Origin: Agelaius tricolor
Lineage: Eukaryota > Chordata > Aves > Passeriformes > Icteridae
Length of the DNA: 64,000 nt
Assembly (NCBI GenBank): GCA_023055355.1
Contig: JALJCS010000037.1
Span: 1,550,001-1,614,000, forward strand
Direction of reading: 5' to 3'
Shown here: positions 1 through 12,764 of the stretch, in pieces
How the letters are laid out: every line of letters begins with the position of its first letter
Numbering within the stretch: position 1 is the first letter of the stretch
The notes under the pieces: model-generated
Seen by the model: the letters and a program-made list of their open reading frames with translations, nothing else
What the model was told of the DNA's origin: nothing
Database searches by the model: none
Translations under genes and position numbers: made by a program

Positions 1-732
1 CTCCACGGGGTCTGAGGGTCTGGGGGTGCCCTTTGGGTTCTCCAAACCCCCCATTCAGTGCCCTAGGTCAGGGAAGGCTGGTGGTGTGTGCTGTAATCCA
101 GGGTGCCCGTGCTGTAAATCAGGACTGGGGGATGTAAAACCACCAGAAGTTGCAGGAGGTGACTGACAGGTGCAGCTCCAATGCCAATAGGTATTTGTCA
201 AGCCTGGAGGTTTTTCCCTCGTTGCTGGAGCTCACAGTCTGTGCTGAGAGTGTCCCTATTAAATGCAGCTGTGCTGCTGCCTCACAGCTGGAAGGGGGTT
301 TCCATTGTCAGTGCCAGCACAGTGTGTTCTGGTGGCTGCACCCTGCCCTGTCTGGCACAGAGGGGCCTCCCTGAGCCATCAAACTCCCTTGGGCTTGGCT
401 GCAGCTCCCTGGGAGCTTCTTCCAGCCTGTTTCCTGGAAAAGCCACGGGAGGTTTAGGGCCTCCTGTGTGATTTGCTGTTCTTGCCTCCCTACTCTAGAA
501 ATCCCCAGGCACTCTGTAACCCTTTAGTTTTATTAATGAAGACAAACATTTCTGTTCATATATAAGGGAAGCAACAGGTCGAGGCTAAAATGAAAAAGAA
601 GCAGTTCTGGGGGTAAGACTCCAAAGTCCCAATTTCCTTGATAATTTATATATATATATCTATATATCTATAATATATATATCACCTTTGGGCATGGTGG
701 GGAAAGCTGACAGCTGTGCTGTGTCCCTGCAG
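1..732 (+). other. ASTN2: 3' end of the ASTN2 intron before the first visible exon
   Basis: No coding exon is visible here. The stretch is unremarkable intronic sequence with a short TA-rich microsatellite at about 643-682. It ends in a short acceptor whose AG lies at 731-732. The preceding exon, which would carry the signal peptide and most of the N-terminal ectodomain, is outside the window. Confidence 0.8.
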
Positions 733-920
733 AGATGTCGGGGACGGTGTCGGACATTTCGCTGGTGCACTGGAAGCAGCAGTGGCTGGAGAATGGCACC
801 CTGTACTTCCACGTGTCCATGAGCAGCGCTGAGCAGCTCTCCAGGGCCACCCCTCCCAGCCTCCAGGAGCCTTCAGAGATCGTGGAGGAGCAGATGCACA
901 TCCTCCATATCTCAGTCATG
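733..920 (+). CDS. ASTN2: ASTN2 (astrotactin-2), internal coding exon, likely exon 2: juxtamembrane ectodomain
   Basis: Astrotactin-2 is a two-pass neuronal membrane protein that works with ASTN1 in glial-guided migration and in trafficking of surface proteins; that role is known for the family, not seen here. The exon is 188 nt. Its first two bases, AG, complete a codon begun in the previous exon, most simply GAG (Glu). It then reads MSGTVSDISLVHWKQQWLEN and continues to end at HILHISVM. It closely matches my memory of vertebrate ASTN2 just before the first membrane helix. ASTN1 has a related but clearly different sequence here. An N-glycosylation sequon, Asn-Gly-Thr, starts at 792. The donor GTGAGT follows at 921, leaving phase 0. 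The ATG at 735 is an internal methionine, not a start codon. The next exon lies 29.4 kb downstream and continues the same reading frame directly into the membrane helix. Confidence 0.95.
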
Positions 921-1045
921 GTGAGTCCCAGCTGATGGGGGCAGCTGAGGGGATGGAGGGGGGTGAGTTTGGTTTGCTGATGTTTGTGTCCCTTCTTGGT
1001 TGGGCCTTCAGAAAGGGAGAGGTGTGTTTGAACGGGCCAGGAAAA

Positions 1046-1562
1046 AATAAAAAAAAAGCAAAAACGTAAAAACCAACCAAACAAAAAAACCCCAAAAAAC
1101 AAACAAACAAAAAAAAACCCCCAAAAAACCCAAACCCCCGCAAAAAAACAAAACAAAAAAAAACCCAAAAAAACCCAAACCCCCGCAAAAAAAACAAAAC
1201 AAAAAAACCATAAACCCCCCCAAAAAAAACCAAAAAGAAAACAAAAAGACCAACAAAAAAACCCAAAAAACCCAAAAAAAACCCCTAACCCCCCCCCAAA
1301 AAAACCACCAAAAAGAAAACAAAAAAGACCAACAAAAAAAAAACCCAAAAAAAAACCCTAAACCCCCCCAAAAAAAACCAAAAACCCACAAAAAACCAAA
1401 ACAAAAAACCCCCAAAAAAAAACAACAAAAAAACCAAACAAAAAAAAAAAAAAACCCAAACAAAAAACCCCCCAAAAAACCCAACCAAACAAAAAAACCC
1501 AACAAAACAAACAAACAAAAAACTATTAAAAAACCCCAAAAAACAAACAAAAAACCACCAAA
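1046..1562. repeat. A/C-only low-complexity tract, about 0.5 kb
   Basis: The + strand consists almost wholly of runs of A alternating with runs of C, for example AAAAAACCCCC, with only scattered G and T. The complementary strand is therefore G/T-only with many runs of three or more G. The tract starts about 125 bp behind the splice donor at 921. It produces long Phe/Gly/Leu-rich open frames on the minus strand that are not genes. Confidence 0.95.
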
Positions 1563-4500
1563 AAATAACAGAGTGCTTGATCTTCTGAGAAAATTAAACA
1601 AAGCAAAAGAGTGTGGGGAAGAAGCAGTTGGGAGGGTAGAAAGGATCCTTTTTGTTCCTCCTGTCTGTGCTGGAAAGTGGTGAGGTGCCAGTGAGGTGTT
1701 TGTGCTTGGTCTTTGTGTTTGGGCATTGTGCAAAGGGAAGGTTTTGGGCTTGGCCATTTCTTTCTGAAGCTGAAGTTTATCTCTGAAGTGAGTAAGGGCT
1801 GCAGCATTTCTTGCAAAGGACAAGCCTGACCTAAAAGTAAAAAGATGATCCAGTGCTTTGAATGTCTCCATCTGGGGTGTTTGTGACCTTTCAATAATGC
1901 ACTGTTTATGTGCTGTGCTGCCTTTTAAAGTTTCAGTATCATATGAGGTGCTTGCCTACGTGTTTGGATCTGGTCCATGCTTCAGAGCTCCATCTGTAAG
2001 ATGGGATTCAGTGCATTGTCCCTTCAATCCCATTGGGATAAGATACAGGAAAAAAAGTTGTTAGTTTGGTATATCCAGTGTGTGTGTGTCATTCATTTGC
2101 CAAAGCAAGTCTTTTAAGGGCCTGAGGATCCCACACAGCAACCCTCTGCAAAAGGTGAGCCTGTTAATCTCTTAGAATCTGGGTCATCTCCACAGCTTCT
2201 GTCCTTAGTTTTGGAAGGAGGAACAGAGACAATGGCTGCACAAATCCTTTATTTTATTTTATTTATTTTTTTGAACCAGCAGCTTTTGGCTTTTACAACT
2301 TAAATCTGGTTTTTGCATGTTTCATCAGTGGGACTTCAGATCTGGCACTGAATGCATGTGAGAAAGGAGAGAGGCTTTGCATTAAGGCTGTTGGGCAAGA
2401 TAAGGTGCTGGATGACAGAAGGGAAAGGAGTTGGGGGCTGCATCTCACTGAGCTGGGTAGGGAATGTTTTATTCCTGCTGAATTGTCAATGGGATGAGTG
2501 TTGGAAAGGGTTAGAACTGCATACTTGGAAAATGAGCCTGAAAGTGCAAGTGAGAGACAGAACAAAGAAAGAAAACAGCACAGCATGTGTGGGTGTGAAA
2601 AGCTCCATCCCTGGCAGGAGGTTTGAGTATGGGATTGTTTGGCTGCTGTGGGCAAACCTGAGCAAGGAGAATTGTGCTGTGTCTGTGGGGTGACACTTTC
2701 TCTGCAGCCTGGTGCTTCCTGCTTGAAATGCAGATTTTCTGTAGTGGGGAGAGATTCAGTCCTGGTCCTCAGCCCTTGCTGAAGATGATCTCTAAAATAC
2801 AGGAGATGATTGTAATGAGTGGATGCTTGGGAAGCTCCTCTGAGAAGCTCCTGGCCAGAGCCTTCCTTTGCTGCAGCTCAGAGTGGGGGAGCAGCAGTGC
2901 CAGGGGATGGAGCTGACAGCACTGCTGGCCATGTCACAGGAATGTCACAGGAATGGGTTTGGCCTCTAATCCCAGTTTAGCCAGGGAAAATGTGCTTTGC
3001 CAGTGGCATGGGAGCACCCATGGCTTTGCTGTGAGAGTTAATTCCTGCTCTGTACCTCTCTTCCCTCCTGCAAAAGCAACAGGAGAGGAGGAGTTGTTCC
3101 TGCCACACACAATCTGCTGGAATTCCACTGTCTGCATAAATCCTGGCATTCCCTGCAGCATTCCTGAGGTCCTGGGCATGGATGTGGGTCTGGGCTGCAC
3201 TGGATGTGTCCCTGGGGAGGGATGTGTACCCTCCTGGGGAGGCAGGAGCCCTGCAGATCCCTTTCCTGGGTCAGGACTGCAGCACAGGCTTGAAACTCTG
3301 CCCAGATTTTTTCAGAAGGTTCATTAACTTTTTGAGTGAACCCAAGCCAAGTTTTGAGTTACCAGCAAAGATGATTCTGTTTTGTTGCTTTTTTATTTAT
3401 TTATTTATTTTATTCCTTGAGGCCTCATGGAGTTCTGTAGGGGAAATAAAATGGGCACAGCTCTTTGTTTCTTGGGTGCAGTACTTCACCCAGGTCCTCA
3501 GGCTGCTTTCCCACTCCTTTGTTTCCTTCCCTGACCCCAGCTGGAGCCCATCCCAGAGGGCTCCCCTCACCTGAGCTCTCCTACCCCAGCAGGGGCTCCC
3601 TGGCTGTGCTGTGCTTGGCAAGGGGGGCCCTGGGTCCCCCCTCCTGTCCCCACACCCTCTATGTCCATGTCCCTCTTGCCTTGGGCTGCAACCTGTGTCC
3701 TCCTTGGATCCAAATACTTTCCCTTCCTCTCCAAACACATCTCCAAATACTTTTCCTTCCCCTTGCTACCACAAAGCCCAGTGTCTCCTGTGTGTGTTTT
3801 TAGGAACTAAACCACCATCACTGCTGTGGACAGAATTCCAGCCCAGCCCAGTGCTGCCTTGGCATTCAGGCTCTGTGTGCCCTGTCCACCATCAGCCCCC
3901 ATCCCACCCCAGGGGACAGGAGGGGACATGGCCAGGTGCTTCTTCCATCTCCCTTAAGTGGCTCTAACACTTGATTTTACCTCTTTCCTCCTGCTCCAGG
4001 TGATTTAGAGGAGCTGGGGAAGGTTTGCCTGGGGGATTTGGTTTTATTGGGCAGTGAGGCATCTCCAAGGCAGGACCTGGTTGGGTTTCTGAAGGTGTTT
4101 ATGGCCTGGCTGGGAGCTCCTGCTCTGCCTCTAAAGCCAAGACCCCCTCTGTGCTGCATGGGGGCTCCAGGGAGGTGCAAATCCTGGGTTTCTTCCTCTT
4201 TCCAGTGGTTCTGGCTGTCAGTCCCTGGCTTTTTGGCATTGGTTTGCTTCCAGTGCAGCAGGAAAGTGTCCATGGCCCGTGTCCCTGTGGCCACCATCTA
4301 CCCCTGCAGAGCCCTGACTGACTGCCACCCTCTTCACACCTCCCTTCCCAAGCTCAAGGGCATCTTTGACAGCTAGATAATACTTAATTTTTATTTTTTC
4401 TTCCTTTCCTAACTGTTTTTTCTTAATCTCTCCCCAATGAGACATAACATTAATTACTGCAGTTAAAGGGAATTCAGTCTCCATTACTCTCTGCCACCCA

Positions 4501-5994
4501 TTTCCTCCTGGCTTGAGCATCTGAAATTTGTCTCCCAAATGAAAAGAAGGGATAAAGGGAAACGAGAAACAAATATGCAAATGCAAGATTTTATTTATTT
4601 ACCCTTTTTTTTAAAGCACAGTGTCAAGTAGAAAGGAATCAATATTTTTGTCATTATGCCTGTTGTGTTTTTTCACCATAATCTCAGCTGTCATTTGGGT
4701 TTAATTGTGTTGTTTCCTGTTGTGTGGAAGTAAATCTTATCTGTTTTGGATTAAAATTCAATGAAGGTCACAGCAGCTCGAAAACTTACCAGGCTGCAGC
4801 AATTAATGTTCATTTGGCTTTGATAAATTGGAATGTTCCCCACAATGGGACTAGAGTGGATTTCAGAAGCAATAATTCTTCCATTAACTCAATGATTCCC
4901 TGTGTGATGGAGCATCTTGTCACTGCTCTGTTTGTCATCTGTCACTTCAAGGATCTGGGCATATGCCTGATATGATTTATCATGATTATTGGGGCTGCAT
5001 GTGTCAAAACATTTTAAACCACTAATTATTCCAGCCTTGTAAATTGCTGAATTTAACAAAACATAAGAGAGATTTATTTTTTTGTTGTTCCCCACTGCCT
5101 CATGTCCCAGTTTAATTATTGTTTTGTGTGGTGTTAAATGCAGCCCTGGGCCATGTCTGGAGGCTTTGGCCAAGGAGGGGTTGTTTGTCTGGCTCTGGGT
5201 GGGACAGACAGGTTTTATCCCTGCTCTGACCCTTTGATCATTGCACCCTGTGAGTGTGGGGATGCAGTTTGGGGAGAGGATGCAAAGCCCCATCCCATCC
5301 TGCTGGTGGTTTGATGGGATTTCCTCTCTTGCCAGTAAAACAAATCTCTCTTATATGGGATACCAGAGCCAAGACCATCCCTGCAAGCTGGGAGGTTAAG
5401 AAAGGTGCTCTGTGCTGCCTCTGCTCCAGCTCCAGCAGAAATAAGCTGGGTTTTTGGAGAGTGGTCATGAGGAAAAGCCTTGTTGCATCTCATGCCATCA
5501 CCTTGCAAGGGACCATTGAAGTGTCTGGAGTAAAAGATGACCAGACCTCATCAAGCTGCTTTTTAAAAAAAAAATACCATTTTTTTTTTATTTTTAATGC
5601 TCACTTTCTGCTTCCCACAGGTGGATATAACATCATACCAGTGCAATTGGGCTTGTACCAGCTTGAATGGGAGGGAGAGGAGGCTGAAACCCTTCTCAGA
5701 GCTGGGCTGATTGCCATTGTCCCCAGCAAACAGCTCTCTGGGGTGACTCCAGATCCTGTGGGCTTTGGGCACATCCCCACTCAGGCTCCTTCAGCCTCAG
5801 CATTCCCTCAGGTTGGCCACTCTTTGGGGGGTTCCTTATTTCCCTACTGTAGGAGCGTCAGGGGTAGGATGGAGATGAGAGATCTCTGGAGCCAGGGCTG
5901 GAACTTGGGGTTCATTGCAAAGGGCCTGGGGGCAGGGCCCTGCTGGGAGCTGCCAGGCACAGCTCAGAGCAGGCCTGAGAGAAGAGAGGGGCAG

Positions 5995-6170
5995 AGAGGG
6001 TGAGAGGGTGAGAGAGTAAAAGGGTAAGAGAGCGAGGTTCCCGTTACAATACAATAAATCTTCTGTGTTGAATATTCTGATTCTCACTAACCAATCTGGT
6101 ACAAGATACAAATCCTACAGCATTTCCATACAGCCTATAAGAATCATTACATTACCATCCTGTGTTACAT
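5995..6170. mobile_element. Probable endogenous retrovirus / LTR-type fragment
   Basis: The block has a purine-rich GAGAG/GTAAAAGG stretch, then CAATACAATAAATC (a possible poly(A) signal on the + strand), then an AT-rich segment. The composition differs from the flanks and it resembles passerine LTR-derived sequence that I recall. No paired LTR, primer-binding site or protein motif is visible, so family, orientation and exact ends are uncertain. Confidence 0.4.
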
Positions 6171-9100
6171 TTTAAACCCTACAAACTCCTCTTTGGGCCC
6201 CTTCTGCCAAGCTGGCAGGGTCTGCTCTGCCCCTTGGGGCTGTCTGCAAGCAGAGGGTGTTGTTCCATCAAAAGGGGATCACCTTCAGCTGGCCACACCA
6301 TTGTTTTCCAGTTGTTCAGTAACTGAGGGATCTCAGAGCTTGCTTTCATTTCAATCTCACTTATAGTTTCCATATTCTCAAAATCTTTTGCCAGACAATC
6401 ATATTTATAAGGCTTTCCTGTTTCATCTTCCCCAACACCTACCTTGCAGTATTTTGTCTTCCTTGGTGCAAAACTTCCCGGTGGATTCTGTTCCCTCCCT
6501 CCCTTGTGCTTGCATGGTGCTGTGGGATTGCTGGCAGCACCAGTGGACCTGGCTTCTCCAAGCTGTAAAACCCTGCTCAAGCCTTCCTCTGGCTCCTTGC
6601 AGCTTGTCATGCTGATGGCAGCATTGGAGCTCCTGTCAGCCAGCTCAATGGGAGAAAAAAACCCTGGTGAGACATGAGTAATGAGGTAGTGAAGAAGGCA
6701 CAACATCTGTGTCATCATTTCTGCACCAGGAGGTCAACCAGATTCATCAAACATGCACTTCCAGCTTGTGATGTGTTTAGAAATTAATTAAGATAGGGAG
6801 AGAATTGCTGCTGCAGCAGATTTTCTTATCTGAAAGGTATTAAAAAGCTAAATTGATCTCCAATGAGCTGTTTTTATTTAAAAAAGCCAAAACCTAAAAG
6901 AAAAGCTCTAAAACCCCAGGGTTCAGCATGTCCCTGTGTGAGAATCACGTGTGGGGAGAGGAGGAGGAGCTGCCCACCCTGATGTGGAGGGGGACAATCA
7001 TCCCCAGATCCCTGGGGTGGGGATGGGAGCTGCAGGCTCTGTGCTGGTGGCAAAGCAAGCAACCTCAGCCCTTTAGCAATCCTCCCCACGCTGCTGGAGG
7101 TGGCCCTCAGCTCTTTCCTGAGCTTCTTCAGGGCTCCTGGGGGACTGATGGGATGGATCTCTGCTGGCCCAGAGGGGCTGAGTGCCCTCAGGGGCTGGGG
7201 CTCAGCCCAGTGGAAGCTGAATCCAGAATAATGAAGGCACCAGTCGTGCAGGAGCACTGGAACTGGGGCACACAGGAGTTGCTGCTGGTCCATGCTGGAA
7301 GAAAGTCCCACTCCTGTCACCCTGACACTGTGGTGGCATCTGCTCTCTCCCAGGATGGAACATGCTTTGGTTCCAAGTTCCATTTCCATTGTAATGTGCC
7401 ATTAACCAACTTCTTGCTGTCTGGGAGAAGGAGCCTCTTTCATGCACCTTCCCCCTCCTCTCCACTCTCCTTTGCAGAGCTGGTATAAAACAGGGACTAA
7501 ATGTAGTTAATGATGTGCTCTGATATTTAGGGAATTAATTTTGGGAGATTTGTCTTCAAATTGTCACTTTTGTGACAATGACACCTGTTATGCTAATAAT
7601 TTTTCACCAGTCTCTCTCAGTCTTCCACCTTAGCTCCAGTGAATACATTAGACCCTCTGTGGCTTTCTCTCCATCAGACTTTTTCCACCCCACTGTGTTA
7701 AAATATGTAACTGGAGTGTTTGATTTGCATCTCTGATAAAGGAAGGCTGAATAAACACTCTCAGTTCATCTGAACTGAGCAGCAATCTTAACTTGCTCAT
7801 CTCCAGAGCAATTGAAAATTGGGGGGAAAAGCAGCCATGGGAAGCACTGGGAAGGGGTTTGGATTTTGCAGATGGCACTGAGGGTGTGGGAGGGATTTGC
7901 AACCTAAGACGATTTCCCCAGCCTGGAAAAATGCTGAGAATTGAGCACAGAAGGGAAAACCTAAAAACTCCCATTGGAAAAGTGGCCAGGGTTATCAGGG
8001 GCTGTGAGAGATGGGAAGGGGATGCTGAAGTCGTGAGGAGATGGAGGAAAAAACGCCAGAGGGAAGAATTTGGGAGTGGGGTGAGGAGCCCCAGAGCAGC
8101 GTGAGCCTGTGGGACACACTCTATGCTGGGTCCCTGTGTGCTGCCAGGCACTGCCAGGGTATTTTTATCAGTTTGCTGATCTCAGAGGCTTGTCTTGAAC
8201 TTGTTCCCTTCCTTCCTCCTCCTCACTCTTCCCCTTCCCACCATCTGTCTGGGAAAAAATCCTCACATCCACAGCACTGCAGGGTGTAGCTGGTGGCCTG
8301 ACCTTTTGGTGGTGTTTTTTTCTTTCCCCAGATGGAGATCCAGGCTTCAGTGGGGTGGCTCTGCCTCAGCTCCTGGTTTCCATCCCTCTCCTCCACAGGT
8401 TGCTTCTCACTGAGCTGCTGAGCTCCTGGAGAGAGCAATTCCACGTGGGAGCCCCGTGCTAATCCTGTGTGTAAAGTGCTGGGAGTGCTGCATTGGTACC
8501 TTTGAAACATTGATGTAAACACAGAAATACTTTGCAGCTCCCAGCCTGGATCTAATTGCTTGAAACTGCCAGGCTCCAAAGTACATATGGCATTAAAATT
8601 GTCAGGAAATGTTATTCCAGGAAAACTCCTGTGGATGCTGCCTTCTCCAGTGCTGGCTGGGTGTGGGTGTCCCTGGCTCTGAGGTTGTACCTCACAATGG
8701 AGAGTGTTTTCCTGGGAATGCTGGCAGGGTGGAGGCTGTTGTCTCCTCACTGGTGAGGCTGTGCTGTGCTTTAGTCCCAGCAGGAATATTATAATCTCCA
8801 TCTCTCTGTAGGCACAATATGGGCTCTGACCCAGGCTGAGGAGCCTCACCCAGCTCTCACATCCCTCTGGGCTTGAAAGCTGGGCTGCTCTTCAGACAAG
8901 CAGCAAAATGCCTTCTATTTTTTCCTTTCAAACCTTGTGTTGTCTGCAGTTCTCGCTCCTCTCAGTTGTTCCTCGTGTTTGGACGTGAGCTGGAAATGTT
9001 TGCATCCATTCAAGTGTTGTCAGTGTCAGGCTCTGGCTCCTGTGAAGGTGAACTGTGCCCAACCTCATGCAGAACAGCTTCAAGGTGCTTGTGAAAGATG

Positions 9101-9498
9101 TTCCATCACTGCACCACAAAAGGCAGAATTCTCATTTGATTGGCAAAGCCCAAAGATGGGAGTAAAGTGTTAACGACAGGATGAAAGGCAATATCATATT
9201 TGTCCCCAGAAATATATTTGTTCTCAGTTTGGGCTTTCCTTTTTTTTTTTCCCATTTAAAAATAAATTGGACTCGGTTTCACAAGGTGCTGTGAAAAGGC
9301 AGAGCGCTTTTTGTTCAGGGAAGTGTCAGAATGAAATGTTTCTACTCTTCAACACTTTCTATATCCTCCCCAAAACCACTTACACTTTAGTTTCAGCTGA
9401 TGTGAAACTGTCTGAGCAGATAAACCCTTCCTGGAACAAAAAAAAAAATAAAAAAAATAAAATTCTTTCTAGGCTTTGTGTGGAGTAGCTGTGCCTGG

Positions 9499-9856
9499 AG
9501 CAGGGGAGATGTGGTGCTGAGGGTCTGATCATCACCATCATCATCCTCTGGGTGCCTGCAGTGCCTGGCCCCGGGGCAGGGATGCTCAGACTCCCAAAAG
9601 CAGGAAATAGAGGGAAGAAGAGCAGGGGAGATGTGGTGCTGAGGGATCATCACCATCATCATCCTCTGGGTGCCTGCCTGGCCCATCCCTGGGCCAGGGA
9701 TGCTCAGACTCCCACCAGCAGGAAATAGAAGGAAAAAGAGCAGGGGAGATGTGGTGCTGAGGGATCATCACCCTCTGAGTGCCTGCAGTGCCTGGCCCTG
9801 GGGCAGGGATGCTCAGACTCCCACCAGGAAATAGAAATAGGAAATAGAGAGAAGAA
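9499..9856. repeat. Tandem repeat, 3 copies of about 120 bp
   Basis: Copies begin with AGCAGGGGAGATGTGGTGCT at 9499, 9621 and 9739. Each carries an ATCACC-rich segment (ATCACCATCATCATCCTC in the first two, shortened in the third), then GGGATGCTCAGACTCCCA and a GGAAATAGA tail. Copies 1 and 2 are the most complete. Confidence 0.95.
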
Positions 9857-11137
9857 GCTCACAGATCCATGATTTTCTCTGGCTGCTCACACAGCAGAGC
9901 ACTTTCTGTGTGTGTGTCTGGGTCTTGCTGCTTTGGAAGTTGGGCAAAATTCCCACTGGCTTAATTGGGAGCAACATCAGGCCAAGTATGGTTATTTTTA
10001 CCTGTCACTGCTCCCACTCCACCTCCTCCCTCCCTCCCTCCTCCATCCCCACGGGTGAGGGGGAGCAAGCTCTGTTTCAGCTTTGAAAAGGTCTCTGCCA
10101 GCTCCAAGCAGGAGCCTCCTCATGAAGTCTCAGGATGTGCAGCAAAGGAAGAGGGGAGAGAGGAAAAAAGTGGAATTGTGCTTACTGTTACAATCCAATT
10201 GTATAAAACTGCAGGAAAATAACTGCTTATGAAGGGAGCTGGTTGATTGGCTCAGCTTTGCCTCAGGTGGGTGCTTTGGGGCTGGATTTATGGAGAGGGA
10301 GTGAGTGGGAACATCAGCCCCAGCCCTGCTGGGGTGCACCTGGATTTCAGGGCTTGGATATTTTTTTCATTGTGTTCCCCTTTATCCAACAGGAAAACTG
10401 GTGGCTTTCCCTTCTAACTGCCTCGTTTTTATCTCCTCAGGGGAGAGGGGACCACTCCCTTTTTATTCCTCAGGAAGGTGAGGAGCCCTGCAGGTGGATG
10501 GCAGCAAAATCACCGATGCTTTAGCAGTGTCAGGGGCCTCCATCTCCCTCCCAGAGTTGGAGCTGGGCAGCAGCTCCTCACTCACAGCCATTCCCTGGGC
10601 AAATTTGAGCATTCCTGCTGCCCTGGCTGTGGTTTCCCTCATTGCACCAATCTCAGGGTTATAGGCAGCTGAGGTGTCCTTGGGACTGGTTTAGGGCCAC
10701 CCTTTCCCAGATCCACACTGGTGGCTTGTGCTGGATGAATGCTGTGATTCTCCTTTTCTTCCCTCTGTGCTGGAGCTGCCTCTGCCACAGAGCCCAGCTC
10801 CTCCTCTGGCTGTCTGGGGGCTGAGGGGAGGAGGAGGAGGAGTCCAAGGTGCTCCAGTGGCTGCTGCTGAGCCCTGGGAGCTGGGGAATAGCCTTGTCAA
10901 AGCAGAGAAGGGCAGTGACCTGGTTCTTCTCCCCCCTCTGCCCTGTGTGCTGGGAGGGAGGGATGAGCAGGGCTGTTCATGGCTTGTGTTTCTCCTGACA
11001 GGGACAGGGCCTTCACATGAGCATCTCTGCAGGGAGGGTTTAGTGACACAAAGAGAGATTTTTCAACCAAGCTGCTCCTGCCTTAGGATCCTGACTGCCT
11101 CCATCCCTGTATGCCCCACCCTGGAGCTGCTGGGCTG

Positions 11138-11305
11138 CAGGTGAGCCCAGGCTGAGCTCCCAGGGCTGCCTGGAGGCTGCAGGTGAGCCCAGGCTGAGCT
11201 CCCAGGGCTGCCTGGAGGCTCCAGGTGAGCCCAGGCTGAGCTCCCAGGGCTGCCTGGAGAGTGCAGGTGAGCCCAGGCTGAGCTCCCAGGGCTGCCTGGA
11301 GCACC
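11138..11305. repeat. 42-bp minisatellite, 4 copies
   Basis: CAGGTGAGCCCAGGCTGAGC recurs at 11138, 11180, 11222 and 11264, an exact period of 42 bp, each followed by TCCCAGGGCTGCCTGGAG. Every unit contains CAG|GTGAGC, a strong 5' splice-site match on the sense strand of ASTN2. As 42 is a multiple of three, the array gives a repeated peptide on the minus strand, which I do not consider coding. Confidence 0.97.
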
Positions 11306-12169
11306 CCAGGGTGTTTTTGCAGGGAGAGCTGAGCCTGCAGAAGGAGCTGGTGCCCAGCTTGCTGATGTGATGCCAAACCAGCAGGTCAATGACAGTCACG
11401 TGCTGTGTGCTTCTGCCAAAACAATCACATTTCACCTGACCATGCCTTTGCTGGTGTTTGTGTCTCTGCTGCCATCCTGTCTCCCCCCTTTCCATGCTGT
11501 TTTCCCATCCCCTGTTCTGCTGCCGTGGCTGTGGGGGCTGGACACCCCTCCTCAGGAGAATGCCCCTTGCTCAGCTGTCACCCTGACAGGGGGTCTGTGT
11601 GTGAGTGCTGCCATCAGGTTGTTCCTGGGTTGCTTGGCTGGGGTCTCCTTCCTTCCCTTCTCCTTTGAAAACAACAACCAAAAAAAAGGTTAATTAAATA
11701 ATTGGGCTCATCCTGTCATTCCCTGAGCTGCTGCCACTCTCCAGCAGCAGGTTTTCCACCCTTGGTGTTTTCTGGGTGCTGGTGAGCTCCTTCCTGAGCA
11801 TCCTCAGCCACCTCCATGGGGTCTGCACGTGCTGGGGAGGAGAGAGGCTCTGCCCACTCTGCCTTTTTGGGCCATGACATTTTGAGGCAAAATCCCTCTT
11901 TCACCCCCATGCACTCAATCCTGGTAGCCCAAGTGTGCACCCAGCAGCATTTATCATTTATCTCTGTGGGATTGCAGGGTGTGAGTGCCAGGTCCTGCTT
12001 TTGGGGGCTCCACACAGCAGTGTGGGGTGCAGAGAGGCTGTGCCAAAGTGCTCCTTCCTGTCTTGCTTTCCCTTTGCTGGCTGGGAGGGTGATGGCTTCA
12101 TCCTGGCCTGAATAAAGCAATGGCTTCAATTTATGCCTGCCACAGCTCCATCCCCAAAACAAGTGCTGT

Positions 12170-12300
12170 GGTTTGGTTTATTTTTTTTTCCTTTTTCTTT
12201 TTTTTTATTGTGTTTTTTTTTGTTGTTGTTTTTGTTTGTTTGTTTGTTTGTTTTATTGTTTTGGTTTTTTTTTTTTCATTTTAAAACTTATTTTTTCCCC
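12170..12300. repeat. T-rich low-complexity stretch with (GTTT)n
   Basis: Long T runs are interrupted by a GTTT microsatellite at about 12231-12252. It may be the remnant of a retroposon tail on the minus strand, but no adjoining element is recognisable. Confidence 0.85.
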
Positions 12301-12764
12301 CCTGCTCTTCCTCCTTGGCACATAGATCAACGGTGGTGGGGGGGAGGGAACCTTCAGCCAAGCTCTCCATCACATGTCCCTTGTTTTTTGTGTGTTATTT
12401 TTTCCCCACTGCTGCCCTTGCCAAGGGAAGGACATTGTAGAGCTGCTGAGGCTGGCAGGGGCTGTGACACTGCTTGCCAACAGCCTCGGTGGCTGAAAAG
12501 ACTTAGGAAATGCAAGCTCTAAATTAGCTCCCAAATCATCTTCTCCCTTTTCTCTGGCTGGAGAGCCCCTCAGAGCTGCCCCTCTGTGGTGGGGCTGCCC
12601 AGGAGCAGCCAGCTCTGCTGTGGGGCTGGAGAGCCCTGGCACGATGCTGCCATGGGGACAGCAGGAGGAGCCTCAGCATGGGTGGCTCAAGGCAAGCTGG
12701 AGCACTCCAGGGATAAATTCCTGCTGTCCCTCCTCCCCACATGGCCACTCTGCCCCCCTGCCCA

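Noticed and set aside
735..935. ATG at 735 as a translation start
   Set aside because: It is in frame, but it lies two bases inside an exon that matches the middle of ASTN2, directly behind a splice acceptor. It is an internal methionine.
916..1871. Long Phe/Gly-rich open frames on the minus strand
   Set aside because: They are produced by the A/C low-complexity tract, which cannot form stop codons easily on that strand. They have no protein-like composition.
11063..11495. Repeated-peptide protein on the minus strand (Pro-Gly-Ser-rich)
   Set aside because: It is a translation of the 42-bp minisatellite, whose length is a multiple of three.
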